A stretch of 64,000 nt of DNA from Acuticoccus sp039034015 (GCA_039034015.1 JBCCBM010000019.1:8996-72995); one strand, 5' to 3'; counted from the first letter of the stretch, positions 8,356-17,271 are shown. Notes: a model not told the origin generated them from the sequence alone. Numbers and translations: made by a program.

Positions 8356-9364
8356 ATCCGGCGCCCTGGAACCCACCAAGGCCGAGCTGAAAGGCGCCTC
8401 GCTCGGCAAACGCATCGTTCGGTTCCTGCCCGTCTACGGCCTCGTCATCCTGACGGCCGGGCTCATCATCCTCTTCTCGGTGCTGCTCCCCAACACCTTC
8501 CCGACGATGCTGAACCTTCGGGCGATTGTGTCGGACAAGGCGATCATCGCGCTGTTGTCGCTGGGCGCCATGATCCCGATGGCGGCCGGCCGCATCGACC
8601 TCACGGTGGGCTACGGCATTGTTTTGTGGCACATTTTGGCAATCAGCCTCCAGACGATGCTGGGCCTCCCCTTCCCCGTCGCGGTTGTGACGGTGCTGCT
8701 TCTTGGCGCCTTCGCCGGCTTCCTCAACGGCCTTCTGGTGGAGGTCGCCAAGATCGATTCCTTCATCGCGACCCTTGGCACAGGCACCGTCCTTTACGCC
8801 CTTGCCCTCTGGCACACAGGCGGCCGCCAGATGGTCGGCGTGTTGCCGGATGGGTTTTACGGCCTCTCGACCACCTTCGTCTTCGGCCTCCCGATCACCG
8901 GCTATTACTTGCTCTTCATCACGATCGTTTTGTGGATCGTCCTCGAATACACGCCCATCGGCCGGTATCTTTACGCCATCGGCGCCAACCAGCGCGCCGC
9001 ACAGCTGAACGGCATCCCGACCCGCAAATATGTGATCGGCGCGTTCGTCGCCTCCGGCGCGATGACGGCGCTGGCGGGGGTGCTGCTGGCCGCAAAACTG
9101 CGCATCGGGCAGGCGTCTGTGGGGCTTGAATTCCTGCTCCCTGCGCTGGTCGGCGCCTTCCTGGGGTCCACCACCATCAAGCCGGGGCGGGTCAATGTGT
9201 GGGGCACCATTGTGGGGGTTGCGATCCTCGCGGTGGGGATTTCCGGCATCCAACAATTCGGCGGCTCGTTCTGGGTTGAGCCGCTCTTCAACGGCGTGAC
9301 GCTTTTGATTGCCATTGGCATCGCCGGCTACGCCCAACGCCGCAAAGGCGCGCAAAAGCGCTAA
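8342..9364 (+). CDS. CUT2 sugar ABC transporter permease (RbsC-like)
   Basis: The 340-residue membrane protein is almost wholly hydrophobic, with about eight to ten predicted segments. The LSLGAMIPMAAGRIDLTVGYG region corresponds to the RbsC signature around the GGIDLS motif. C-terminal FLGSTTIKPGRVNVWGTIVG is also characteristic. It overlaps the ATPase gene by 14 nt and is followed after 18 nt by the binding-protein gene, so the three form one transporter. Confidence 0.9.
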   Translation: MQSLESGALEPTKAELKGASLGKRIVRFLPVYGLVILTAGLIILFSVLLPNTFPTMLNLRAIVSDKAIIALLSLGAMIPMAAGRIDLTVGYGIVLWHILAISLQTMLGLPFPVAVVTVLLLGAFAGFLNGLLVEVAKIDSFIATLGTGTVLYALALWHTGGRQMVGVLPDGFYGLSTTFVFGLPITGYYLLFITIVLWIVLEYTPIGRYLYAIGANQRAAQLNGIPTRKYVIGAFVASGAMTALAGVLLAAKLRIGQASVGLEFLLPALVGAFLGSTTIKPGRVNVWGTIVGVAILAVGISGIQQFGGSFWVEPLFNGVTLLIAIGIAGYAQRRKGAQKR

Positions 9365-9382
9365 TTTCCTGGAGGAAACACG

Positions 9383-10408
9383 ATGATGCGTCTGACGCTT
9401 CTTGCAACGACCATGCTGATCACCCCGGCCCTGGCGGCCGAGTGGGACGGCCCCACCACAGGCCCCGCGGGCGCTGACGGCAAATCCATCGTCGTGGTCG
9501 CCGCCGACCTTAAAAATGGCGGCATTCTGGGCGTCACCGAGGGGGTCGAAGAGGCCGCCGGCGCGATCGGCTGGGAGGTCCGCGTGCTCGACGGCGCAGG
9601 CTCCGTCCAAGGCCGCACCGCCGCCATCGGCCAGGCCCGCGCCCTCCAGCCCGATGGCATCGTCATCAACGGGTTTGACGCGGTGGAGCAGCAGGCCGCC
9701 CTTGAAGGCGTGGTCGAAGCGGGCATCCCCATGGTCGCCTGGCATTCTGGGCCAAAAATCGGCTGCGACGCGCCGGGCGGCATCTTTGCCAACGTTTCCA
9801 CCGACGCCATGACCGTGTCGGAAGTTGCCGCAGAGTGGGCGATTGAGGATGGCGGCGACGACATCGGCGTCGTGATCTTCACCGACAGCACCTATCAGAT
9901 CGCCATCGACAAGGCGGACCGGCTGAAGGAAACCGTCGAAGCGGCGGGCGGCAAAGTGCTCGAATATGTCGACACGCCCATTGCCGACACGTCCGTGCGC
10001 ATGGGCCCACTCACCACCTCGCTCCTGCAAAAATACGGCGCAAGCTGGACCCATGCGCTCGCCATCAACGACCTTTACTTTGACTTCATGGGGCCTTCGC
10101 TCGCCGCCGCCGGCCTTTCGCCGGACGATGGGCCCAAGGCGGGCTCCGCGGGCGATGGGTCGGAGGCCGCCTTCCAGCGCATTCGCACCGGCGGATACCA
10201 GACGATCACGGTTGCGGAGCCGCTCAACCTTCAGGGCTGGCAGCTGGTGGACGAGTTGAACCGCGCCATCCAGGGCGAGGCGTGCTCGGGCTACGTCACA
10301 TCCCCCGCGCTGGTGACCCAAACCGGCCTTGAGAACATGGGCGACAGCAACGCCTTCGACCCCGACATTCCCTACCGCGACGCCTATTCGGCGATCTGGA
10401 ACCAGTAG
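9383..10408 (+). CDS. CUT2 sugar ABC transporter periplasmic binding protein
   Basis: This 341-residue product begins with a signal peptide (MMRLTLLATTMLITPALAA, cleavage near residue 19). A type I periplasmic binding fold follows (IVVVAADLKNGGILGVTEGV; DGIVINGFDAVEQQAALEGV; GIPMVAWHSGP). The RBS TGGAGGAAAC precedes the ATG. It completes the first of two ribose-class transporters in this operon. The exact ligand is unknown. The flanking sugar-acid enzymes suggest a hexose, polyol or aldonate. Confidence 0.88.
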   Translation: MMRLTLLATTMLITPALAAEWDGPTTGPAGADGKSIVVVAADLKNGGILGVTEGVEEAAGAIGWEVRVLDGAGSVQGRTAAIGQARALQPDGIVINGFDAVEQQAALEGVVEAGIPMVAWHSGPKIGCDAPGGIFANVSTDAMTVSEVAAEWAIEDGGDDIGVVIFTDSTYQIAIDKADRLKETVEAAGGKVLEYVDTPIADTSVRMGPLTTSLLQKYGASWTHALAINDLYFDFMGPSLAAAGLSPDDGPKAGSAGDGSEAAFQRIRTGGYQTITVAEPLNLQGWQLVDELNRAIQGEACSGYVTSPALVTQTGLENMGDSNAFDPDIPYRDAYSAIWNQ

Positions 10409-10415
10409 GCCCAAC

Positions 10416-11171
10416 ATGGCATCGCCCATAGTCTCCATGCGCGGCATCACCAAACGCTTCGGCGGGGTGACCGCGCTCCAAAACGTCGACCTTGACGCGT
10501 ACTCTGGCGAGGTTTTGGCCATTGTGGGCGACAACGGCGCCGGCAAGTCGACCCTCATCAAGATTTTGACCGGCGTCTACCAGCCCACCGAGGGCGAAAT
10601 CTTGATGGACGGCGCGCCCATCACCTTCTCAAGCCACGCCGAGGCCATCGAGCTTGGGATTGACGCGGTTTATCAAACCCTTGCGCTGGCCGATCACCTC
10701 GATCCGCCCGCCAACATGTTCTTGGGCAACGAGCTCACCAAAAAGGTGCTCGGCCTCACCGTGCTCGACAACAAGCGCATGAAGACCGAGACAGAGCGCG
10801 TCCTGATGGAGCGGCTCGGCGTGCAGCTGAAATCGCTCGACGCGCCCACCGAAAGCCTCTCGGGCGGCCAGCGCCAGGCGGTCGCCATTGCCCGCGCGGT
10901 CTACCACGAGGGCCTTCGGGTGCTTGTCATGGACGAGCCCACCGCAGCGCTCGGCCCGCAGGAGACGGCGCGCACCTTAAAACTCATAAAAACGCTGAAA
11001 GAGCAGGGGCTTGCGGTGATCCTCATCAGCCACTCCCTTGATGATGTGTTTGAGGTGTCGGACCGCATTCACGTCCAGCGGCGGGGCCAGTGCGCGGGCG
11101 TCGTCACAACCGCGGACACCAACAACCAAGAGGTGCTCGGCCTCATCGTTGGCGCAGAGGAGGCCGCGTGA
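10416..11171 (+). CDS. CUT2 ABC transporter ATPase, single domain (FrcA-like)
   Basis: The 251-residue protein has one complete ABC domain: Walker A GDNGAGKST, signature LSGGQRQAVAIARA, Walker B VLVMDEPTAAL, and the H-loop ISHSLDD. Single-domain ATPases are less usual in ribose-class systems but are known from fructose-type FrcBCA transporters. ATG 10416 is chosen because it gives the canonical MASPIVSMRGITKRFGGV start, 7 nt after the preceding stop. Its stop overlaps the start of the next permease gene by one base. Confidence 0.9.
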   Translation: MASPIVSMRGITKRFGGVTALQNVDLDAYSGEVLAIVGDNGAGKSTLIKILTGVYQPTEGEILMDGAPITFSSHAEAIELGIDAVYQTLALADHLDPPANMFLGNELTKKVLGLTVLDNKRMKTETERVLMERLGVQLKSLDAPTESLSGGQRQAVAIARAVYHEGLRVLVMDEPTAALGPQETARTLKLIKTLKEQGLAVILISHSLDDVFEVSDRIHVQRRGQCAGVVTTADTNNQEVLGLIVGAEEAA

Positions 11172-12289
11172 TGGCAACCGTTGCTGAACCAAAGTCGCTG
11201 ACGGAGCGGCTTGAACCCTACATCATGATCATCGGACCGATGATCATGATCCTCGCCGTCCTCATCTTCATGGGGATTGCCGAGCCAACGCGCTACTTCC
11301 GCACGTCGAATATCAACCTCATCCTGCTGGATGCGGCGCTTTACATGCCGATGGCAATGGCGATGACCTTCGTCATCACCCAGCGGGGCATTGACCTTTC
11401 CATCGGTTCCATCGCCGCGCTGTCGGCCATCGTGATGGCCTTCCTCATCAAACAGTATGGCTTCTCGGTCTACGTCGCGATCCCCATCGCGATCATGCTG
11501 GGCGCCTTGATGGGCCTCATCAACGGCCTCGTCATCACGCGGTTCAACGTGCCCGACCTCATCGGCACCCTCGCCATGGACCTTGTCTATCGCGGCCTTG
11601 CGCTGGTGCTGGCAAAAGGTCTTGTCCTTGCCCGTTTTCCGGACCTCTTGACCGACATTGGCCGCGGCCAAATCCCGGGCTTCATCCCGATCCCGGTCAT
11701 CATCGGCATCGCGACCATGATTGCCGGCTACGTCCTCCTCACGCGGACCTACTTTGGCCGATACACCATCGCGATCGGCTCAAACCCCGAGGCGGCGGAG
11801 CTGACGGGCGTCGTCGTCAACCGCCACAAGGTCTACGCCTACGTTCTGTGCGGTGCGTGTGCGGCGCTGGCGGGCGTGATGCTGACGGGCAAGCTCAACG
11901 CCATCCAGGCCACATCGGCGCCCTACTTCAACCTTCACGTCATTGCTGCGGTGGTTGTGGGCGGCACGTCGCTCTTTGGCGGGCGCGCGTCAATGTTGGG
12001 CTCCTTTGCGGGTGTGTTGCTCCTCTCCATGATGATCAACGCGCTTGTCACCTTGCGCATTGAATTCTTTTGGCAATCGGTCGCATCGGGCGTCGTGATT
12101 GTGAGTTCGGTGGCGCTCTACGCCTTCATGCAGAAGAAGGACCGCGACGGTGCGGGCGGCTGGCTTGCCGCGCTCAAAGCGCCGGACGCACAGAAGATGA
12201 TGCGCTTTTCAGCGGCGCTCATCGGCCTTCTCATTCTGCTCCTTGCCATCGGCGGCGTCACCGCCGTTGACCCCACCCCCAGCGGATAA
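11171..12289 (+). CDS. CUT2 ABC transporter permease (FrcC/RbsC-like)
   Basis: The 372-residue integral membrane protein has the class motif FVITQRGIDLSIGSIAALS and a second conserved block near VVVGGTSLFGGRASMLGSFAG. The hydrophobic C-terminus (AALIGLLILLLAIGGV) adds one segment beyond the shorter permease at 8342. The start ATG overlaps the ATPase stop (TGATG), giving tight coupling. It belongs with the single-domain ATPase and the LuxP-like binding protein. Confidence 0.9.
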   Translation: MATVAEPKSLTERLEPYIMIIGPMIMILAVLIFMGIAEPTRYFRTSNINLILLDAALYMPMAMAMTFVITQRGIDLSIGSIAALSAIVMAFLIKQYGFSVYVAIPIAIMLGALMGLINGLVITRFNVPDLIGTLAMDLVYRGLALVLAKGLVLARFPDLLTDIGRGQIPGFIPIPVIIGIATMIAGYVLLTRTYFGRYTIAIGSNPEAAELTGVVVNRHKVYAYVLCGACAALAGVMLTGKLNAIQATSAPYFNLHVIAAVVVGGTSLFGGRASMLGSFAGVLLLSMMINALVTLRIEFFWQSVASGVVIVSSVALYAFMQKKDRDGAGGWLAALKAPDAQKMMRFSAALIGLLILLLAIGGVTAVDPTPSG

Positions 12290-12310
12290 CAACAACCGGA
12301 GGAAACCATC

Positions 12311-13444
12311 ATGAAACTTTTTCTCACCACCGCCCTTGCGGCCACCATGGCGTGCGGCTTCGCACACGCCCAGACGCTCCCCTTGAAAGAGCTGCCCGAC
12401 ATTGCCGAGCGCGACCACTGGGTGCCCGACGAGGTGAACGCGGACGGCAAACTGGAAGCGCTGCAAGCGGTGGTCGGCGCCGAGGCCGTCCCCTTCTCGG
12501 GCACCTTGGAAAACCCAGTGCAAATCGCGCTCATCTACCCGTCGGCCGACACGTCCGACTTTTGGGCGCGCAACTATCTCGCCCTCACCAAGCGGCTGGA
12601 TGAGCTTGGCATTGCCTATGAGACCACAGAGTTTGCCAGCCGCCAGATCGAACACTCGCTCCAATCCACCTACGCCAACCAGGTGGAGCAGGATTCGGAT
12701 CTTTATGACTACGTGATCTTCGGCCCGTCCGAACTTGCGATCCAGGCGGACAACATTTCTAAACTTGCCGGCAACGACGGATTCAGCACCTACGTGTGGG
12801 CCTTCCATACGCCGCTGAAGACGTTGGACCCCCAGCCGGACATGTGGTTCGACTTCTCCTCCGCCGCCGGCGCGCTCACCATGTGCGACTACATGATCAG
12901 CAGGCTCGGCGAAGGCGTCACCATGGCCATGAACCGCGGCATCCCGGGGATCACCGACAACCAGCGTTCTGGCGACTTTAAGGCGTGCGTTGAAGAAAAA
13001 GCCGGCTGGGAGACCGTCTACGAGCATTATGGCGAGTACCAGCGCGAGGGTGGCTTTGAGGGCACGACGCTGATCATGCAGGCCTATCCGGAGGCGACCA
13101 TCATCCACAACGCGAACACGGCGATGGCCATGGGCTCGGTGGAAGCACAGGTCGCGATGGGCAAAGAGAAAGAGATCTTCTCCACCGGTTGGGGCGGCAC
13201 GGGCCTTGAGCTGGAGGCGATCCGCCGGGGCGAGCTGGATGCAACGCCGATGCGCATGGGCGATGATGTGGGCGCTGCGACGGCCGAAGCCATCAAGGCC
13301 GACCTTGAAGGCAAAGCCGGCGACCTCCCGTTCGTGTTCCTGGGCCGCATCACGGTCGCCCACGATCAGATGAGCGTTGACGAGATCGACGCTCTTGAGA
13401 AGGAAGCCTTCCGCTTCTCCGGCGTCGGCGCGCTCAGCCGCTAA
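12311..13444 (+). CDS. LuxP-like periplasmic binding protein of ABC transporter
   Basis: The 377-residue product has a signal peptide (MKLFLTTALAATMACGFAHA) and a type I binding fold. Several blocks recall Vibrio LuxP: IYPSADTSDFWARN, GWGGTGLELEAIRRGELDATPMRM-type C-terminal text, and a final EAFRFS. From memory of LuxP, the ligand-contacting Ser79, Trp82, Arg215, Thr266, Trp289 and Arg310 have equivalents here. Gln77 appears as Asp and Asn159 as Ala. It is encoded with a full permease/ATPase pair rather than a LuxQ kinase, so it is probably a transporter subunit for a related sugar or AI-2-like diol. GGAGGAAACC is the RBS. Confidence 0.8.
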   Translation: MKLFLTTALAATMACGFAHAQTLPLKELPDIAERDHWVPDEVNADGKLEALQAVVGAEAVPFSGTLENPVQIALIYPSADTSDFWARNYLALTKRLDELGIAYETTEFASRQIEHSLQSTYANQVEQDSDLYDYVIFGPSELAIQADNISKLAGNDGFSTYVWAFHTPLKTLDPQPDMWFDFSSAAGALTMCDYMISRLGEGVTMAMNRGIPGITDNQRSGDFKACVEEKAGWETVYEHYGEYQREGGFEGTTLIMQAYPEATIIHNANTAMAMGSVEAQVAMGKEKEIFSTGWGGTGLELEAIRRGELDATPMRMGDDVGAATAEAIKADLEGKAGDLPFVFLGRITVAHDQMSVDEIDALEKEAFRFSGVGALSR

Positions 13445-13485
13445 CGGCGCCGATTGGCCAGCGACGGGGCGCTCACCCGCCAACG

Positions 13486-13513
13486 AAGGGGCGCCGATTG
13501 GGGCGCCCCTTTT
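13486..13513 (+). terminator. Rho-independent terminator after the LuxP-like gene
   Basis: A 10-bp stem (AAGGGGCGCC pairing with GGCGCCCCTT) with the loop GATTGG is followed by TTTT. It lies 41 nt after the stop of the binding-protein gene and ends the tandem transporter operon before the next regulator gene. Confidence 0.8.
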
Positions 13514-13580
13514 CGTGTCTGATGGCTTGCGGGGCGGGCAACCGCGCGTCACCCTCCGGCCGAAAGCAGAAAGGGCCACG

Positions 13581-14606
13581 GTGCCAAGACCGCCAAGATC
13601 GCCGGTGACGATGCGCGATGTTGCGCGCGCGGCGGGCGTGTCGCGCATGACAGTCTCGCGTGCGCTCCGGCCCGACAGCTCCATCGCCGACGACACGCGC
13701 GAGCGCATCTTGTCCGTGGTCCGGCAGATGAATTATGTGCCCGACCAGGTGGCCGGCTCCCTCACCACGGGGCGCTCGGGCTTCGTGGCGGTGCTCGTCC
13801 CGTCGCTCAACAACCTTCATTTTGCGCAAACGGTGCAAACGCTGACCGAGGCGCTGGAGGCGATCGGCCGCCAGGTGCTCCTCGGCCACACCGGCTATTC
13901 CGAAGCGCGGGAGGAGCAGTTGGTGGAAGCCATGCTCCGCCGCCGGCCTGAGGCGATTGTGCTGTCCTATGACGGCCACTCGGACCGCACGGTGGAGCTG
14001 TTGTCCGACGCGTCCATTCCGGTGGTGGAGCTTTGGGAGCGGCCGGACGAGCCCATTGCCCACACCATCGGCTTTTCCAACCATGCCGCGGTGGCGCGGA
14101 TGATCGCGGCCTTGATTGGCCGGGGTTATAAGGCGATCGCGTTTCTGGGCGAGGCGGACGACGGCTGGACCCGGGGCGCCGCGCGCCTTGGCGGCTGGCG
14201 CACGGCCATGGATGCGGCCGGCCTTTCCGCCCACCGGTTGATGCGCATCGGCAAGCCGCCCCTTTCGATCGAGGATGGCGCGGCCGCCCTCCCCGCCCTC
14301 CTCAACGCCTTTCCCGACACCGATTGTGTCATGTGCGTGTCTGATCCGCCCGCATTCGGCGTGCTGTCGACCTTGAAGGCGATGGGGCGGCGCGTGCCGG
14401 AGGAGATCGGGGTCGTTGGCTTTGGCAACTTTGAGGTGTCGCGTTTTGCCGATCCAACGCTCACCACGGTGGTTGTGGATCCGGAGCGCATCGGCGGGGC
14501 GGCCGGCCAGCTTCTCACCGAGATCTTTGAAGGTGGCGGGCCTTTGCGGCGCCGAAAAGACGTTCCCATTGAGGTTGAGCTCGCATTTCGCGGCTCCACC
14601 CGTTGA
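13581..14606 (+). CDS. LacI family transcriptional regulator
   Basis: The 341-residue regulator (from GTG 13581) has the helix-turn-helix MRDVARAAGVSRMTVSRAL close to its N-terminus and a sugar-binding C-terminal domain (VVELWERPDEP, IGFSN, VGFGNFEVS). It is closely similar in layout to the LacI protein at 612-1610. GTG 13581 is chosen because reading further upstream gives low-complexity text overlapping the previous gene; ATG 13611 is the other option. It is followed by an operator-like palindrome and a CUT1 sugar transporter operon that it probably represses. Confidence 0.87.
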   Translation: MPRPPRSPVTMRDVARAAGVSRMTVSRALRPDSSIADDTRERILSVVRQMNYVPDQVAGSLTTGRSGFVAVLVPSLNNLHFAQTVQTLTEALEAIGRQVLLGHTGYSEAREEQLVEAMLRRRPEAIVLSYDGHSDRTVELLSDASIPVVELWERPDEPIAHTIGFSNHAAVARMIAALIGRGYKAIAFLGEADDGWTRGAARLGGWRTAMDAAGLSAHRLMRIGKPPLSIEDGAAALPALLNAFPDTDCVMCVSDPPAFGVLSTLKAMGRRVPEEIGVVGFGNFEVSRFADPTLTTVVVDPERIGGAAGQLLTEIFEGGGPLRRRKDVPIEVELAFRGSTR

Positions 14607-14626
14607 GAACGCGAAAAAATCGCTTG

Positions 14627-14640
14627 TGTTACCGGTCACA
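14627..14640. promoter_or_regulatory. LacI/GntR-type operator upstream of CUT1 operon
   Basis: TGTTACCGGTCACA is a palindrome with a single mismatch (TGTTACC/GGTCACA). It shares the TGTTACC half-site with the 3653-3666 operator. It lies between the LacI gene and the maltose-class ATPase gene, about 135 nt before the latter. Confidence 0.7.
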
Positions 14641-14775
14641 TCTTGTACCGTGTTGCCCAACAAGAGAGCGAGCGTGGTGTGCTGGGGTCTTCGGCACACG
14701 AATAATTCGCTGACCTGAGGAAATGCCTGGCCAATCCTTCCCGCGGTGAGGATTCTGGCAAGCCGGGGGGTTCGT

Positions 14776-15879
14776 GTGCCAACGATCCAATTGGAACGTC
14801 TCGTCAAACGATATGGCGACGTGGAGGTGCTCCACGGCATCGACCTTTCGATGGACGACAATGAGTTCACCGTCCTCGTCGGCCCATCCGGCTGCGGAAA
14901 GTCCACAACACTGCGGATGATTGCCGGGCTCGAAACGGTGTCCGACGGCGAAATCTTTGTGGATGGCGCGCCGGTCAGCCATTTGGAGCCCAAGGCGCGC
15001 GATCTTGCCATGGTCTTTCAAGATTACGCGCTCTACCCGCACATGAATGTGGCGCAAAACATCTCATTTGCGCTGCGGCTCCAGCGTCGCCCCAAGGCCG
15101 AGATCGACAAGAAGGTGCGCGAAGTCGCCGATATGGTGGGCCTCACCGAGTTTTTGCATCGCAAGCCCGGCGCCCTCTCCGGCGGGCAGCGGCAGCGCGT
15201 GGCCATGGCCCGCGCGCTCGCCAAAGACTCAGGCATTTTCCTGTTTGACGAGCCGCTGTCCAACCTTGACGCAAAGCTGCGCGGACAAATGCGGGCCGAA
15301 CTTGCGCTGATGGCGCAGCGCGTTGAAAAGAATATGATTTATGTGACGCACGATCAGGTGGAGGCCATGACCTTGGCCGACCGCATCGTGGTCATGCACG
15401 GCGGCTACATCCAGCAGCAAGGCCCGCCCAAAGAGCTCTTCGAGCACCCGGTAAACACCATTGTGGCCGGCTTCCTCGGCTCCCCACCCATGAACTTTTT
15501 GCCGGGCGCCCTCTCCGACGAGGGCGGCACCATGCGCGTCTCCGGTGAAGGGTTTTCGCTCACGCTGTCCGATGCCCTTGCCGCCAACGCCCGCGGCCAC
15601 AACGGCGCCGTCACGGTGGGCGTGCGCCCGTCCGACCTTGCCTATGCGCCCGACGCATCCGACGACACATCGTTGACGCTCAAGGTGATTGTCTCCGAAT
15701 ACATTGGCGCGCAATCGGTTTTGCTGTGCCACTGCGGCGCGCAAAAGGTGATGGTGGAGGTGACGTCCGACACCCCGGTCGCCCTCGGTGAAACGCTGAA
15801 ATTCGCGGTCAACCCGCGTGGCTTGCACCTGTTCGACAAGACGTCGGGCAAGACGCTCAAAACAAAACTCCAAAATTGA
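14776..15879 (+). CDS. CUT1 sugar ABC transporter ATPase (UgpC/MalK-like)
   Basis: This protein of about 367 residues has Walker A GPSGCGKST, Q-loop VFQDYALYPHM, signature LSGGQRQRVAMARAL, Walker B IFLFDEPLSNLD and a C-terminal TOBE-type region. This is the standard architecture of UgpC/MalK ATPases. GTG 14776 is preferred because GGGGGG lies 5 nt upstream and the product then begins VPTIQLERLVKRYGDVEVLHG, as is usual for the family. It is the first gene of a seven-gene rightward cluster that also encodes the binding protein, two permeases and accessory proteins. Confidence 0.92.
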   Translation: MPTIQLERLVKRYGDVEVLHGIDLSMDDNEFTVLVGPSGCGKSTTLRMIAGLETVSDGEIFVDGAPVSHLEPKARDLAMVFQDYALYPHMNVAQNISFALRLQRRPKAEIDKKVREVADMVGLTEFLHRKPGALSGGQRQRVAMARALAKDSGIFLFDEPLSNLDAKLRGQMRAELALMAQRVEKNMIYVTHDQVEAMTLADRIVVMHGGYIQQQGPPKELFEHPVNTIVAGFLGSPPMNFLPGALSDEGGTMRVSGEGFSLTLSDALAANARGHNGAVTVGVRPSDLAYAPDASDDTSLTLKVIVSEYIGAQSVLLCHCGAQKVMVEVTSDTPVALGETLKFAVNPRGLHLFDKTSGKTLKTKLQN

Positions 15880-15893
15880 ACGGGAGGAACCGT

Positions 15894-17222
15894 ATGAACC
15901 ATATCATGAAAACGGCTGCGAGCTCAGTCGCCGCGCTGGCGTTGCTGGCAGGCGGTGCCGTCGCCAACCCCTACGAAGAGTACGCTGGCACAACGCTGAT
16001 CGTAAACTTCCCCGCTCACCCGCACTATAATGCCGTGCGCCGCATCCTCCCCGAATTCACCAAAGAAACGGGTATCGAGGTGGAGGTTGACCAACTCCCC
16101 TACCTCAAGATGCGGGAGCGGCAAACGCTGGAACTTGCGCAGGACGAAGGTGAATACGACCTGATTTCCTACGTGGTGTTTTCCAAGGCGGACTACGTGT
16201 TTGCCGACCAGCTGGAGAACCTCGCCAAATATTTTATGAATCCAAAGCTTGCCGATCCGAACTATGACGCCGGCGATTTGATTGACGGTTACGTCTACAA
16301 CATCGGCTTTGCGGGTGGCGAAAAAGGGTATCTGGAAGGAAAAACCGGTTCACTTTTCGGTATTCCCTTCGGGTCTGAGACCTCGATCCTCGGCTATCGC
16401 AAGGACATTTTCGAAAAGCACGGCCTCAAAGTTCCCGAAACCTATGACGAGATGCTTGAGCTTGCGTGCAAGATCCCCGAGCTTGAGCCCGGCATGGGCG
16501 GCGTCTCCTCCCGCGCGGCGTCCGGCCACCATGCAAGCCACGCGTTCCTGCTTCACCTCGCCCCCCTGGGCGGCCGCGTGTTTGACGGAGCGTGGAACCC
16601 AATTGTCAACAATGACGCTGGCCTTCAAGCAGCCAACGCTCTGAAAACGCTTGTGGATTGCGGCCCGACAGGCTCCACCACTTTTGGCTTTGCAGAAGCG
16701 CTGGCGGCCTTCCTCAACGGCGACACGGCCATGTTCCTCGATTCCACAGTCGCGGCCGGCCAGGTTGATGACCCGTCAAAATCCAACGTGGTCGGCAAAG
16801 TCGGCTGGGCGCTGCACCCCATGGGCGTCCGTCGCGGCTCGCAAACCGGCGGGTTTGGCATCGGCATCCCCGCAAACGCGGAAAACAAAGAGGCCGCTTT
16901 CCTGCTGATGCAGTGGCTGACCTCCAAAAAGGGCGACAAGCTGGTGGCCCTTGCCGGCGGCAACCCCTCGCGCTTTTCCACCCACGCCGACGCTGAGGTG
17001 AACGAAAAGTTCCCCCACATGGCAACGTTTGGTGAAGCTCTCCAGCACGCCGACCCCGACTGGCGCCCGATCATCCCCGTGTGGGGCAAGATCAACGCTG
17101 ACCTTGGCACCACCCTCTCCAAGGTTCTGACCGAAGATCTCGACCCGCAAGCGGCGCTTGATGAAGTCGCAGAGCGCACCCGCGCTGTGATGGAAGAGGC
17201 CGGTTACTACACCTGGCAGTAA
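15894..17222 (+). CDS. CUT1 sugar ABC transporter periplasmic binding protein
   Basis: The 442-residue product has a signal peptide (MNHIMKTAASSVAALALLAGGAVA) and the layout of extracellular solute-binding family 1: LIVNFPAHPHYNAVRRILPEF near the N-terminus, then a two-lobed domain with EYDLISYVVFSKADYVFADQ and IPFGSETSILGYRKDIFEKHG. The RBS GGGAGGAA decides ATG 15894. It is separated from the permease genes by a GC hairpin (17230-17249), a common way to keep binding-protein mRNA more abundant. The ligand is probably a sugar or polyol, not determined. Confidence 0.9.
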   Translation: MNHIMKTAASSVAALALLAGGAVANPYEEYAGTTLIVNFPAHPHYNAVRRILPEFTKETGIEVEVDQLPYLKMRERQTLELAQDEGEYDLISYVVFSKADYVFADQLENLAKYFMNPKLADPNYDAGDLIDGYVYNIGFAGGEKGYLEGKTGSLFGIPFGSETSILGYRKDIFEKHGLKVPETYDEMLELACKIPELEPGMGGVSSRAASGHHASHAFLLHLAPLGGRVFDGAWNPIVNNDAGLQAANALKTLVDCGPTGSTTFGFAEALAAFLNGDTAMFLDSTVAAGQVDDPSKSNVVGKVGWALHPMGVRRGSQTGGFGIGIPANAENKEAAFLLMQWLTSKKGDKLVALAGGNPSRFSTHADAEVNEKFPHMATFGEALQHADPDWRPIIPVWGKINADLGTTLSKVLTEDLDPQAALDEVAERTRAVMEEAGYYTWQ

Positions 17223-17229
17223 TCGTTCG

Positions 17230-17249
17230 GGGCGGGCTTCGGTCCGCCC
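17230..17249 (+). promoter_or_regulatory. Intergenic mRNA hairpin between binding-protein and permease genes
   Basis: GGGCGG and CCGCCC flank an 8-nt loop containing TTCG. There is no T-run, so it is not a clear terminator. Hairpins at this place usually protect the upstream binding-protein transcript from 3' decay or cause partial termination. Confidence 0.55.
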
Positions 17250-17271
17250 GTCACCATAGAGGGGTTTGACC

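Noticed and set aside
8279..10561. 760-codon reverse reading frame opposite the CUT2 permease and binding-protein genes
   Set aside because: Composition (His/Arg/Gly/Asp-rich) is typical of antisense frames in high-GC DNA; the forward strand carries recognisable transporter genes.
12311..13444. Calling this gene luxP as a true AI-2 quorum-sensing receptor
   Set aside because: No LuxQ kinase is present, two expected ligand contacts differ, and permease and ATPase genes adjoin it, so only LuxP-like is supported.
13446..13501. Direct repeat of GGCGCCGATTGG as a regulatory element
   Set aside because: The second copy is the left arm and loop of the terminator at 13486-13513; the first copy is probably a chance or duplicated remnant without further structure.
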